DNA of 51,454 nt. Source: Streptomyces gardneri. GTDB taxonomy: Bacteria > Actinomycetota > Actinomycetes > Streptomycetales > Streptomycetaceae. The stretch covers positions 1-51,454 of the forward strand of contig NZ_BJMN01000058.1 in the NCBI RefSeq assembly GCF_006539185.1. The letters run 5' to 3'. The notes under the pieces are model-generated. The model was not told the origin of the DNA. It saw nothing but the letters and a program-made list of their open reading frames with translations, and did no database searches. The position numbers and the translations under genes were made by a program. Below, in pieces: positions 1-7,583 of this stretch; the stretch's first letter is position 1; each line of letters opens with the position of its first letter.

Positions 1-32
1 GGGGCCCGACCACCGGAAGGTGGCCGGGCCCC
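1..32 (-). terminator. Hairpin, probable terminator of a gene beyond the left edge or second terminator of the SnoaL-like gene
   Basis: Bases 1-14 and 19-32 form a 14-bp inverted repeat around a GGAA loop, with one position that is A-C on the plus strand but G-U on the minus strand. The minus-strand RNA therefore folds better, which suggests use for leftward transcription. There is no U tract, as usual in streptomycetes. Confidence 0.45.
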
Positions 33-77
33 GCCCCTTTGGCCCGGCTTCGATCGGGAGACGCGCGGGAGACATGA

Positions 78-114
78 CCGTGCCCCGGTCACGGGGGATG
101 AGACCGGGGCACGG
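78..114 (-). terminator. Intrinsic-type terminator of the first SnoaL-like gene
   Basis: A perfect 13-bp inverted repeat (78-90 with 102-114) encloses an 11-base loop and starts 39 bases past the stop codon of the leftward gene at 153. It is GC-rich with no U tract. Its position directly after the gene supports the call. Confidence 0.65.
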
Positions 115-152
115 AGTCGGGGCGGGTGGTGCAGGTGGTGCAGGCTGTGGGC

Positions 153-617
153 TCAGAGCGTGGACGTCGGCGGCAGGTCGTCGCGGTCGACGTGCCGGGC
201 GAGGATGCGCAGCGCGCCGTCCTCGCGGTTCAGGACGTCGGTGACGAGGGTGCTGGCCAGCAGAGTAGGACCGCCCTCGCGGGGCGTCGAGACCACGAGC
301 ACGTACGAGCGGGTGAGCACGGTGCCGTCCTCGCGCGGCTCGACGGTCAGCTGCGTCAGCATGTGCCGGTGCTGCACCCCCTCCGCCGTACGGGCCGCGA
401 ACATCGCGGTGACGGCCGGCAGGATGACGGCGCGCGAGACCACCGGCTCGGGGCGGGCGTTGGAGCTGAAGGAGCCGTCCACGGCGAAGCCCTCGGCCCA
501 GGCGGCGGCGTCGCCCCCGTCCCCGGCCTGGAAGTGCCGGGCGTAGAACTCCTCCACCTCGTGGCGGAGTCCGGTCTGCGCTCCGGTGGCGGGGGCGTCG
601 GACGTGACGGTCGGCAT
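153..617 (-). CDS. SnoaL-like / NTF2-fold protein, copy A
   Basis: This encodes 154 residues that look like a SnoaL-type alpha+beta barrel: an N-terminal helix (HEVEEFYARHF), a DGSF segment and paired strands (VLTRSYVLVVST, LLASTLVTDVL). Such proteins act as small polyketide cyclases, hydroxylases or binding folds; which applies here cannot be told from sequence. The start is the ATG with GGAGGG at 6 bases, and there is no signal peptide. It is a paralogue of the protein at 1742-2206: same length, same FYAR helix, same DDLPP tail. A cyclase gene diverges on its right, which suggests a shared role in shaping or hydrating an intermediate. Fold assignment is fairly sure; function is open. Confidence 0.8.
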   Translation of the reverse strand: MPTVTSDAPATGAQTGLRHEVEEFYARHFQAGDGGDAAAWAEGFAVDGSFSSNARPEPVVSRAVILPAVTAMFAARTAEGVQHRHMLTQLTVEPREDGTVLTRSYVLVVSTPREGGPTLLASTLVTDVLNREDGALRILARHVDRDDLPPTSTL

Positions 618-866
618 GGTGTTCCCTCCGGTGGTGGGCGGTCGGCGCACGGGGTCGGCCCGTGATGCCGACACCAAGGTCGCCGGACCTGCTCGAAGAG
701 GACTCGGCCGGTTCTGAAGGGCCGCCGGGTTCACACATCCTCCAGGGGCGTGCGAGGCCCCCCGCCGACGATGGCCACCGCCGCCCCAGGGCCTGTCCGG
801 AAAGTCCCGCCCGGCCCTGGCCCCGATCGCGGCCCCGCGCCCCCCTGACTGCCAAGGAGCACGCCC

Positions 867-1640
867 ATGCCTCTGATCGACCTCTCCTCGCCGGTGGACG
901 GCGAGTTCTGGGAGCCGGACACCGTGACCCACACGATCATGTCCGCCGAGGAGGGCGCCCGGCACATGGCCGAGGGCATGAAGCGCGTCTTCGGCATCGA
1001 CTTCGACACCTCGGTGCTGCCCGACGGCGAGTTCCTCACCAACGACTTCCTGACCCTCACCGCGCACACCGGCACCCACGTGGACGCCCCCGCCCACTAC
1101 GGCTCGCGCGGCACCTACGGCGTGCCCCGCACCATCGACCAGATGCCGCTCGACTGGTTCCACCGCCCGGCCTTCGTCCTCGACCTGAGGGACTCCGGCA
1201 CCGGCACGGTCGGCGCCGACCGGCTGCGCAAGGCCGTGGCCGACATCGGCTACGAGCCGCAGCCGCTGGACATCGTGCTGCTCGACACCGGCGCCGCCGC
1301 CCGCGTCGGCACCCAGAGCTACTTCACCGACTTCACCGGGCTCGACGGCTCGGCCGTGCGCTATCTGCTCGACCTGGGCATCCGTGTGATCGGCACCGAC
1401 GCCTTCAGCCTGGACGCCCCCTTCGGGCACATCATCAAGACGTTCCAGGAGACCGGCGACCGCGACGTGCTGTGGCCCGCGCACTTCGCCGGCCGGGAGG
1501 TCGAGTACTGCCAGATCGAGCGGCTCGCCGGCCTGGAGAGCCTGCCGCGCCCATACGGCTTCACCGTCAGCTGCTTCCCCGTCAAGATCGCCCGGGCCGG
1601 GGCGGGATGGACCCGGGCGGTGGCCCACGTCCCGGAGTGA
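867..1640 (+). CDS. Cyclase family protein (kynurenine-formamidase-like metal-dependent hydrolase)
   Basis: The 257-residue product belongs to the Cyclase family (Pfam PF04199). The metal-binding signature is intact: H67-T-G-T-H71-V-D73-A-P-A-H77. Members include bacterial arylformamidases and enzymes of polyketide clusters that hydrolyse or cyclise intermediates, usually with Zn or Mn. Later family features are a conserved segment near VIGTDAFSLDAP and a C-terminal FPVKI-type strand. The start has AAGGAG 7 bases upstream. It sits between two leftward SnoaL-like genes and ends at a strong bidirectional hairpin, so it is a single-gene unit from a divergent promoter region (618-866). In this cluster it could open a lactone or formyl amide, or help ring closure. 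Substrate unknown. Confidence 0.85.
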   Translation: MPLIDLSSPVDGEFWEPDTVTHTIMSAEEGARHMAEGMKRVFGIDFDTSVLPDGEFLTNDFLTLTAHTGTHVDAPAHYGSRGTYGVPRTIDQMPLDWFHRPAFVLDLRDSGTGTVGADRLRKAVADIGYEPQPLDIVLLDTGAAARVGTQSYFTDFTGLDGSAVRYLLDLGIRVIGTDAFSLDAPFGHIIKTFQETGDRDVLWPAHFAGREVEYCQIERLAGLESLPRPYGFTVSCFPVKIARAGAGWTRAVAHVPE

Positions 1641-1658
1641 GCGGCGGGGCGGGACACG

Positions 1659-1697
1659 GAGCGGGGCGGAACCCTGAGGAAGGGTTCCGCCCCGCTC
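1659..1697. terminator. Bidirectional terminator between convergent genes
   Basis: A perfect 17-bp inverted repeat (1659-1675 with 1681-1697) around a GAGGA loop lies between the stop of the cyclase gene (1640) and the stop of the leftward SnoaL-like gene (1742). The symmetry lets it serve both strands. Confidence 0.8.
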
Positions 1698-1741
1698 TCG
1701 TCTCCGTTTCCGCTTCCGCCGCTGTCTCGGGGCGGGTCGGT

Positions 1742-2206
1742 TCAGGCCAGCGGCGGGAGGTCGTCGCGCAGCACGTCACGGCGGCGCACCCGCCACCCGC
1801 CGTCCACCGCGACGACCTCGTCCTCCATGACCGTGCTCAGGTACGCCTGCGGGGCGCCCTCCCGGGCCGTCTCGACCAGGAGCACGTACCCGCGGGTGGC
1901 GAGCGCCCCGTCGGCGAGCTCGGTCACGGCCAGGGAGGTCAGCAGGTGCCGCCGCACGACCCCGGCGGCGCGTCGCGCGTCGCCCTGCCTGCGGGTCGCC
2001 TCGCGGATCTTCTCCCGGCCCTGGACCGGGCCGGGCAGCGCGTTGCTCCGGAAGACGGTGTCCTCGGTGAACGTCCCCGCGTACGTGTCGACGTCGTCGC
2101 CGTCGGCCGCGTGCATCTGGCGGGCGTAGAAGTCCAGGAGCGACTGGCGGCGGGCGGCGGTGGCGGTGGCGGTGGCGGTGGCGGTGGAGTGCAGGGCGGT
2201 GGACAT
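1742..2206 (-). CDS. SnoaL-like / NTF2-fold protein, copy B
   Basis: This is a 154-residue paralogue of the protein at 153-617. Shared landmarks are LLDFYARQ, DTVFRSNA, an internal RRHLLTSLAV strand, RGYVLLVETAREG and the closing RRRDVLRDDLPP. I chose the ATG at 2206 because GAGGAG lies 4 bases upstream; a longer in-frame start at 2245 lacks a comparable site. The N-terminus has an unusual Thr-Ala run (about residues 8-17) encoded by a GGCGGT hexanucleotide repeat at about 2156-2187, probably a slippage-prone disordered tail. The role is presumably the same kind as copy A; no catalytic residue set can be assigned. Confidence 0.78.
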   Translation of the reverse strand: MSTALHSTATATATATAARRQSLLDFYARQMHAADGDDVDTYAGTFTEDTVFRSNALPGPVQGREKIREATRRQGDARRAAGVVRRHLLTSLAVTELADGALATRGYVLLVETAREGAPQAYLSTVMEDEVVAVDGGWRVRRRDVLRDDLPPLA

Positions 2207-2300
2207 GGGGCTCCTCGGTCGGGACGGTGCGCGGGGCGTGGGCACGCAGGCTGGCCCCGGCGGCTCGGCGGGCGCTCGGGCGGTCCTTGTTCACCGGCGC

Positions 2301-2332
2301 TCGACGGCCGCTCGAGGACGGCTGGAGAGGCT
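2301..2332 (+). promoter_or_regulatory. Candidate SARP operator and -10 element before the acyl-CoA ligase gene
   Basis: Heptamers TCGACGG (2301) and TCGAGGA (2312) are 11 bases apart, with weaker TGGAGAG (2323) and TCCGGAC (2334) continuing the phase. Exactly 8 bases after the second heptamer is GAGGCT (2327-2332), fitting nAnnnT. The spacing matches known SARP-dependent promoters. The ATG follows at 2355, leaving a short leader. Found by eye. Confidence 0.4.
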
Positions 2333-2354
2333 TTCCGGACCTGCCGGAGAAGGG

Positions 2355-3986
2355 ATGGGAACCATCGTGGTCGCACAGCGTCTTGAGCTCTCGGAGGAGG
2401 CGCCGGTCCTGCTGGGCGCGCTGCCGCGCGAGGCCGCACGCCGGTCCGGGCGGCACCTCGCCGTGGAAGCCGCCGGTACCTCCCTGACGTACGCGGAGCT
2501 GGACGCGCGGGTCGACGCGATCGCCGCCCGGCTCGCCGGACTGCTCGACACCGGGCGACGCGAGGTCGTCGCGGTCTCCTCGGTCCTCGGAGCCGACTTC
2601 CCCGCCGTCTACTACGCGGTGGCCCGCGCCGGTCACATCGTCGCGCCCGTCAACCCCTTCCTCCCGCCGCCCGTCTGGCAGGGACTGCTCCGCTCCGTCG
2701 GGGCCGCGGCCGTGGTGCTCGCGGCGGACGTACGGGCCGCGGTGGGGCCCGCCCTGGCGGCGGTCCCGTCGCTGCGGGCCGTGGTGAGCTTCGACGAGCT
2801 GCCCGGCGTACCGGAGACCGGGCGGTCCGAGCGGTCCGAGACCGGGTCGTCCGAGGAGGCCGGGCTGCCGGAGGCGTACGAGCCGCCGGAGTACGAGAGC
2901 GTCCCGGCCGGGCCCGACGACATCGCCGCGATCATGTTCACCAGCGGCAGCACCGGACGCCCCAAGGGCGTCGCCCTGACCCACCGCAACCTCCTCACCG
3001 GCGCCCGGCAGATCGGCGCGGCGCACGGAGTCGGCGCGGACGCCGTCGTCCTCAACGCGCTGCCGCTCTACCACCCGATGCACCTCAACGCCGCCGTCAC
3101 CGCCGGCGCCACCCAGCTCCTCGCCGCGGGCCGGGACCCGGTCGGCGCGGTCCGGCTGGCCCGGGAGCGGCGCGCCACCCACTTCTACGCCCTGCCGTTC
3201 CAGCTGGCCGGCCTCGCCGAGCACCCCGACCCGCGGGCCCTCGACCTGCCGGACGTCCGGCTCGTCGGCACGGGCGGGCTGCCGCTGCCGCCCGCCACGG
3301 CCCACCGGCTGAGCACCTCCTTCGGCGCGCCCCTCGTGCAGGGGTACGGCCTGACGGAGACGGCCGGTCTCGCCCACTCCGCCGGTGCCGATGGCGCCCC
3401 CGAGGGTTCGGTCGGCCCCGCCCTGCCGGAGGCCACGACCCGGATCGTCGACCTGACCACCCGGGAGCCGGTGACGGACGGCGGGCTCGGCGAGATCGAG
3501 ATCGCCGGCCCGCACGTCGCGCTCGGCTATGTCTCGCTGGACGCCCTGGGGCGGCTCGCGGTGGCGCCGGCCGCCGGGTCGGACGGCTGGTTCGCCACGG
3601 GCGACGCGGGCCGCCTGTCGCCGGACGGTGAGCTGTACGTCCTCGACCGGGTCGTCGACCTCTACCACCACGAGGGCGGCCTCGTCTCGCCCGGCCGGGT
3701 GGAGCGCCGCCTCGCGGCGCACCCCGCCGTCCGGGAGTGCGCGGTGCTCGGCCTGCCCGGGCCCGGGACCGACGGACCGCTCCTGACCACCGCGTTCGTA
3801 GCGGCACGGGACGGGGCCGAGGGCGGGTGGGAGGAACGACTCGCCGCCGCGGCAGGACCCGAGGCCGAGCGGGTGCACCGGGTGGTCCGCGTCGGCGCCC
3901 TGCCGCGCCTGCCCAACGGCAAGATCGACAAGGCGGCCCTGCGCGAGCTCGGCGCCTTCCCCGTGGAGGCGGCGGTGTCCGGATGA
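2355..3986 (+). CDS. AMP-dependent acyl-CoA/acyl-ACP ligase (ANL superfamily)
   Basis: This 543-residue enzyme should activate a carboxylic acid as an acyl-adenylate and pass it to CoA or an ACP. The phosphate-binding loop TSGSTGRPKG is at residues 196-205, the GYGLTE motif near 330, the ATGD/DR region near 415-435, and the C-terminal catalytic lysine in NGKIDK near 521. The family length is normal. I start at ATG 2355 because GGAGA lies just upstream; the open frame extends further left without support. It overlaps the next gene by ATGA, so the two are translationally coupled. A candidate SARP operator lies directly upstream. It may load a starter or side-chain acid, or reactivate a hydrolysed intermediate; the substrate cannot be read from the sequence. 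Confidence 0.9.
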   Translation: MGTIVVAQRLELSEEAPVLLGALPREAARRSGRHLAVEAAGTSLTYAELDARVDAIAARLAGLLDTGRREVVAVSSVLGADFPAVYYAVARAGHIVAPVNPFLPPPVWQGLLRSVGAAAVVLAADVRAAVGPALAAVPSLRAVVSFDELPGVPETGRSERSETGSSEEAGLPEAYEPPEYESVPAGPDDIAAIMFTSGSTGRPKGVALTHRNLLTGARQIGAAHGVGADAVVLNALPLYHPMHLNAAVTAGATQLLAAGRDPVGAVRLARERRATHFYALPFQLAGLAEHPDPRALDLPDVRLVGTGGLPLPPATAHRLSTSFGAPLVQGYGLTETAGLAHSAGADGAPEGSVGPALPEATTRIVDLTTREPVTDGGLGEIEIAGPHVALGYVSLDALGRLAVAPAAGSDGWFATGDAGRLSPDGELYVLDRVVDLYHHEGGLVSPGRVERRLAAHPAVRECAVLGLPGPGTDGPLLTTAFVAARDGAEGGWEERLAAAAGPEAERVHRVVRVGALPRLPNGKIDKAALRELGAFPVEAAVSG

Positions 3987-4957
3987 CCGACACCCGGCCG
4001 AAGGTCGTGCGGCGGCCCGTCGGCGCGCGGTGCGACCGGCCCGACGGATACCGGCACCGGCTCGCCGATCCGCTGCCGAGCCCCCGCGACATGCTGGCCG
4101 CCGTCGTCGCGGGGAAGCTCCGGCCGGACCGGTCGCAGGCCCCGCTCATCCCCGTACACCCGGAGCCGCACGGCGGGTTCGACGCCGGCCCGGCCGAGAC
4201 CTCGGCCACCTGGGTGGGGCACGCCACCTACGTCGTGCGCATCGGCGGGCTCACCGTCCTCACCGACCCCGTGTGGTCGTCCGCCATCCTCGGGGCGGGC
4301 AGCAGGCTCACCGCGCCGGGAGTGGAGTGGGACGCCGTCGGGCCGGTCGACGCCGTGGTGATCAGCCACAGCCACTACGACCACCTCGACGCCGCCACCG
4401 TCGACCGGCTGCCGCGCACGACACCGGTGTTCGTGCCGGCCGGGCTCGGACGGTGGTTCAGGAAGCGCGGGTTCGACGGGGTCACCGAGCTGGACTGGTG
4501 GGAGGAGGCCGAGCTCGACGGGGTCAGGTTCGGCTGCGTCCCGGCCCGCCACTGGAGCCGCCGCGGCCCCTTCGACCTGTGCCGCACGCTCTGGTCGGGA
4601 TGGGTGCTGTCCGGCCCCGGGCACCGGGTCTACTTCGCCGGGGACACCGCGTACGGGCCGCACTTCGCCCGGATCGGGGAGGCCTACCCGGACATCGACC
4701 TGGCGCTGATGCCGATCGGCGCGTACGAGCCGCGCGCGCTGCTCTCGCACGCGCACGTCAGCCCGGAGGAGGCCGTGCGCGGCTGCCTCGACGCGGGCGC
4801 CGCCCGGATTGCGACGATGCACTGGGGCACGTTCGCGCTGTCGGGCGAGCCGCTGCTCGACCCGCTCGAACGGGCCCGCGCCGCCTGGCGGGAGACCGGC
4901 CGCGCGCCGGCGGACCTGTGGCCGCTGGCGGTCGGGGAGGGCCGGTCGCTGCCGTAG
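3983..4957 (+). CDS. MBL-fold metallo-hydrolase, NAPE-PLD/UlaG-like
   Basis: The 324-residue product has the metallo-beta-lactamase metal site H129-S-H131-Y-D133-H134, a further His in PARHWS, GDTAYG, and a late His in TMHWGTF. The MPIGAYEPR segment is typical of the branch related to N-acyl-phosphatidylethanolamine phospholipase D and UlaG lactonases. It is probably a cytoplasmic binuclear metal hydrolase acting on a phosphodiester, lactone or thioester-derived product. The start codon overlaps the stop of the ligase gene (ATGA), so both are made together and probably act on the same acyl substrate. The transcript ends at a long hairpin at 4975-5020. The fold is certain; the substrate is not. 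Confidence 0.88.
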   Translation: MTDTRPKVVRRPVGARCDRPDGYRHRLADPLPSPRDMLAAVVAGKLRPDRSQAPLIPVHPEPHGGFDAGPAETSATWVGHATYVVRIGGLTVLTDPVWSSAILGAGSRLTAPGVEWDAVGPVDAVVISHSHYDHLDAATVDRLPRTTPVFVPAGLGRWFRKRGFDGVTELDWWEEAELDGVRFGCVPARHWSRRGPFDLCRTLWSGWVLSGPGHRVYFAGDTAYGPHFARIGEAYPDIDLALMPIGAYEPRALLSHAHVSPEEAVRGCLDAGAARIATMHWGTFALSGEPLLDPLERARAAWRETGRAPADLWPLAVGEGRSLP

Positions 4958-4974
4958 AGGAGCGTCGGGGAGTT

Positions 4975-5020
4975 CGTACGCGCCGTACGGGATGTGAGGG
5001 CATCCTGTACGGCGCGTACG
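4975..5020. terminator. Terminator between the MBL hydrolase and accE genes
   Basis: A 20-bp stem (4975-4994 with 5001-5020) with a single G-U pair and a 6-base loop begins 18 bases after the rightward stop codon and ends 31 bases before the leftward stop of accE. It can stop transcription from both sides. Confidence 0.8.
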
Positions 5021-5051
5021 CGTGTGGGGGGCCGCCGGGACGGCCGGGCGG

Positions 5052-5306
5052 TCAGCGGCCCCGGGGCACCGAGCGCCAGGAACCCGCCGCCTGCGAGCTG
5101 TGCGACCTGCTCCAGCGCGCCGCGCGGTCGGCCCCGGCGCTCGCCGCGCGCGGCGGCTCGCGGTGCAGCGTCGCCAGCAGGGCGGCGGTCACGGCGGCGA
5201 CCTCCTCCGGGGTGGGATTGCCGTTCAGGATCCGCAGGGGACGGACCGGCGTGGCGGTGGAGTCCGCCGTGTGCGGCGGAAGCGGGAACGGGGTCGAAGC
5301 GCTCAT
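5052..5306 (-). CDS. accE: Acyl-CoA carboxylase epsilon subunit
   Basis: An 84-residue protein with the short epsilon-subunit signature: LRILNGNPTPEEVAAVTAALLA at about residues 24-45 and a Trp-rich tail (ARWSRS, GSWRS). Epsilon subunits bind actinobacterial acetyl-/propionyl-CoA carboxylase beta subunits and raise activity, supplying malonyl-CoA and methylmalonyl-CoA. The ATG at 5306 has AGGAGG 8 bases upstream; a much longer open frame to the right is not supported. No carboxylase alpha or beta subunit is in the window, so its partner must be encoded elsewhere. It fits a cluster whose two AT domains look methylmalonyl- and malonyl-specific. It shares orientation with the glycosyltransferase-like and SARP genes upstream. 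Confidence 0.8.
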   Translation of the reverse strand: MSASTPFPLPPHTADSTATPVRPLRILNGNPTPEEVAAVTAALLATLHREPPRAASAGADRAARWSRSHSSQAAGSWRSVPRGR

Positions 5307-5380
5307 GGCGGTGGCCTCCTGCGGGGGAGGGGCGGGCCCCTCGGGCGGACGGACGGGCGGGCGGACGGATGCGAACGTCG

Positions 5381-5412
5381 GTGAGTCGGTGAGTCGGTGA
5401 GTCGGTGAGTCG
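5381..5412. repeat. Four tandem copies of an 8-base unit
   Basis: GTGAGTCG is repeated four times without error, just upstream of accE, preceded by a partial copy (GTCG, 5377-5380). It lies in the 225-base intergenic stretch 5307-5531, which otherwise shows only GGACGG-type low-complexity sequence. Confidence 0.9.
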
Positions 5413-5531
5413 GTGGAGCGGCAGGTCGGTGCGTGGGGCGGGCGGCCCGGCCAGGTGTACGCGGTCGGGCCGGACGGCGGGTGTACGGGGCGGGGCGACG
5501 CGGCCACCAGGGCCTGTCCGGCACCCACCCC

Positions 5532-6485
5532 CTAGTGCGCGGCGAGGTCCTCCAGGCGGCCGGCGAAGGCCTCCGGCGAGGGCAGGGCGGCGATCGCGGA
5601 GCGCAGCCGCTGGGCGGTCGCCAGGGCCCGGCCGCCGTAGAGGAGGTCGGCGAGATGGCGGCGCAGCCGCAGGGAACTCCCGGTCTCCAGGGGCTCCTCG
5701 GCGGTGACGAGCCGGCGTCCGGCGCCGATCCGGTCCAGCCGGTCGCCCGCCGGGCGGCTGTCGGCGAGCACCAGTTGCGTGACGCCGTGGGCCGCGGCCT
5801 CCAGGGTCACGTCGGGGCCGCCCTCGTGGGCGACGGCCACACAGGTCGACAGGACCGGGCCGAGCAGCTCCGGTTCCGCGAACCGGACGGGGGAGCCGGG
5901 CCCGCCCAGGGCGCCGGTGATCCGCATCCGCTCGGCGGCGGGGACGAGGACGATCAGCTCGACGTCGAGGCCGAGCGCGGCCCGGGCGACGAGGAGCAGC
6001 CGCTCGGGCGTCCAGCTGTCCGGCGAGCCGGCCGGGCCGGGACGCAGACAGACCCGCAGCAGGTGGTGCGGCTCGCGCAGCTCGTACGGCAACTGTCCGG
6101 CGTGGCTGGTGGGTTGGCGTACGGACAGGGCGTCGTGCTCCGCGCCCGACTCCGCCCCGCCGCGCAGCCCCGGCGGGCAGGGGTCGATGCGGACCGGCGC
6201 CGGTCCGTCGGCGCTCCGGTGGTCGAGCGGCGTCCACCGCACGACTCGCCCACCGGGGAAGGCCGCGCGGGCGCCGGTCTCCGCGGCGCCGTCCTCGGCC
6301 GACACCACCAGATCGGGGAGCCAGCCGGGGGCGGGCGGCGACGTGCCGCGCAGCGCGGGGGAGAGGGGGGCGTCGGGCGGCCCTGCGGTGCGGACCTCGT
6401 GGCCGGCGGACGCGCAGGCCTGTGCGGCGGCCGTCATCGCGAGCAGATGCGAAACGGAGTGCCGCGCGCTGAACAGGACACGCAT
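5532..6485 (-). CDS. Glycosyltransferase-like protein (GT-B, GT1/EryCIII type), shortened
   Basis: A 317-residue protein resembling antibiotic glycosyltransferases. The N-terminus MRVLFSARHSVSHL...AGHEV matches the acceptor-binding Rossmann start including the conserved His. Near the C-terminus VAHEGGPDVTLEAAAHG...GDRL resembles the nucleotide-sugar site (usual form: HHGG, then T, then P and DQ). Usual length is 380-430 residues, so about 70-100 residues between the domains are missing and the DQ pair is not intact. No deoxysugar genes are present in the window. It may be a degenerate or non-catalytic partner rather than an active enzyme. I start at ATG 6485 (GGAAGGGG upstream), not at the longer frame to 6551. 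Confidence 0.65.
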   Translation of the reverse strand: MRVLFSARHSVSHLLAMTAAAQACASAGHEVRTAGPPDAPLSPALRGTSPPAPGWLPDLVVSAEDGAAETGARAAFPGGRVVRWTPLDHRSADGPAPVRIDPCPPGLRGGAESGAEHDALSVRQPTSHAGQLPYELREPHHLLRVCLRPGPAGSPDSWTPERLLLVARAALGLDVELIVLVPAAERMRITGALGGPGSPVRFAEPELLGPVLSTCVAVAHEGGPDVTLEAAAHGVTQLVLADSRPAGDRLDRIGAGRRLVTAEEPLETGSSLRLRRHLADLLYGGRALATAQRLRSAIAALPSPEAFAGRLEDLAAH

Positions 6486-6590
6486 GGGTTCCCCTTCCGG
6501 CGGCGCCGTGCGCTTCTTCGCGCACGCTCTTGCCGACCAGGGGACCCCCACGCGGTCCAGCCTCGTTAGGGGGACGCTGGAGTCCGGGCG

Positions 6591-7367
6591 TCAGGCGTGG
6601 TGGGAGGCCTGTCCGGCGCGCTCCCGCAACTCCCGGCCGAGGCGCAGGAGGTCGGGCGAGGGGAGCAGGCCGAAGCGCTCGTCGAGGCGGGCCGTGACCG
6701 TCTCGTAGACGCTGAGCGCACCCGACACCCGGCCGGAGCGCGCCAGCGCGGTCATCAGGAGCCCGTGCAGCGCCTCGTGGTGCGGGTGCTCCTCGGCCAG
6801 CGCGGACAGCTCGGGCAGCAGCCGCTCCCCGGCGCCGAGCCGCAACTCGGCGGTCAGGCACCGCTCCAGTACGTCGGTGCGGCTCTGCTCCAGGCGCATC
6901 GCCTCCAGGCCGAGGGCGGGGCCGTCCTGGACGCCGTCCAGCGCGCGCCCCTTCCACAGGGCGAGGGCCTCGCGGAACAGCGCGGCCGCGGCCGCGTCGT
7001 CACCGGTCTCGAAGGCCGACTGACCCTGGGCGCACAGCCGGTCGTAGGCGTGGACGTCCACCGTGCCCTCGCCGACGAGGAGCGCGTAACTGCCCGGCCG
7101 GGTCACGAGGACGTCCCGGGCGGCGCGCGGGTCCTTGAGGGCCTGGCCGATGAAGTTGCGGAGCTGGAGCACGTACGTCTGGACGGTGATGTGCGCCTTG
7201 GGCGCGGCGGCCGCGCCCCACACCTCGTCGACGACGGCGGAGACCGGGACGGCCTGGCCGGCGTGGAGTGCGAGCAGCGCCAGGATCCGGCGGGGCTTGC
7301 GGGCGCTCGGGGTGATCGGGACGCCGGCGATGGCAGCGGAGAACGGTCCCAGCATGTCGATCTTCAT
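6591..7367 (-). CDS. SARP family transcriptional activator 1
   Basis: 258 residues in the AfsR/DnrI/RedD arrangement: an N-terminal OmpR-type winged helix (MKIDMLGPF ... PRRILALLALHAGQAVPVSAVVDEVWG ... TVQTYVLQLR, residues 1-95) followed by a bacterial transcriptional activation domain of helical repeats (about 97-245). These proteins bind 11-bp-spaced direct repeats and recruit RNA polymerase to biosynthetic promoters. The start is ATG 7367 with GGAGGAGG 5 bases upstream. It is a stand-alone SARP without ATPase or TPR extension. It probably works with or against the second SARP at 42779-43582 on the heptamer arrays described here. Downstream on the same strand lie the glycosyltransferase-like gene and accE. 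Confidence 0.92.
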   Translation of the reverse strand: MKIDMLGPFSAAIAGVPITPSARKPRRILALLALHAGQAVPVSAVVDEVWGAAAAPKAHITVQTYVLQLRNFIGQALKDPRAARDVLVTRPGSYALLVGEGTVDVHAYDRLCAQGQSAFETGDDAAAAALFREALALWKGRALDGVQDGPALGLEAMRLEQSRTDVLERCLTAELRLGAGERLLPELSALAEEHPHHEALHGLLMTALARSGRVSGALSVYETVTARLDERFGLLPSPDLLRLGRELRERAGQASHHA

Positions 7368-7498
7368 CGATGCCTCCTCCTGGTCGTGGATTCCACCGTC
7401 GCACGCGCCCGTGACGGCGGACCAGTGAGACCGGAACAAGCCAGGGATGAAGCGTTCCCGGCCACACCGTGACGGATTCACGGTCCGAGGCCACACCC

Positions 7499-7580
7499 CT
7501 GTCGATGTCCCGGTTCACGTCCATGTCCACGTCCCCGGATCCCGTCCCGGTCCACGTCCCGGATCACGGTCCTTGCGAGG
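7499..7580. repeat. Degenerate direct repeats between the SARP 1 and response-regulator genes
   Basis: Several imperfect copies of GTCCACGTCC/GTCCCGG-type units run through this stretch. They fill most of the 216-base gap 7368-7583, which carries the SARP 1 promoter. No clean hairpin or -10 sequence stands out. Confidence 0.5.
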
Positions 7581-7583
7581 GAC

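Noticed and set aside
693..721. TCGAAGA, TCGGCCG and TGAAGGG on an 11-base period in the divergent region before the cyclase gene, like a sixth SARP operator.
   Set aside because: No nAnnnT hexamer lies 8 bases away on either strand, and the second and third heptamers fit poorly, so I did not count it.
786..820. The 15-mer CCAGGGCCTGTCCGG at 786-800, also at 5507-5521, with a nearby inverted GGCCCTGG at 813-820.
   Set aside because: A short shared word in very GC-rich intergenic DNA; no mobile-element end, transposase or target duplication supports more.
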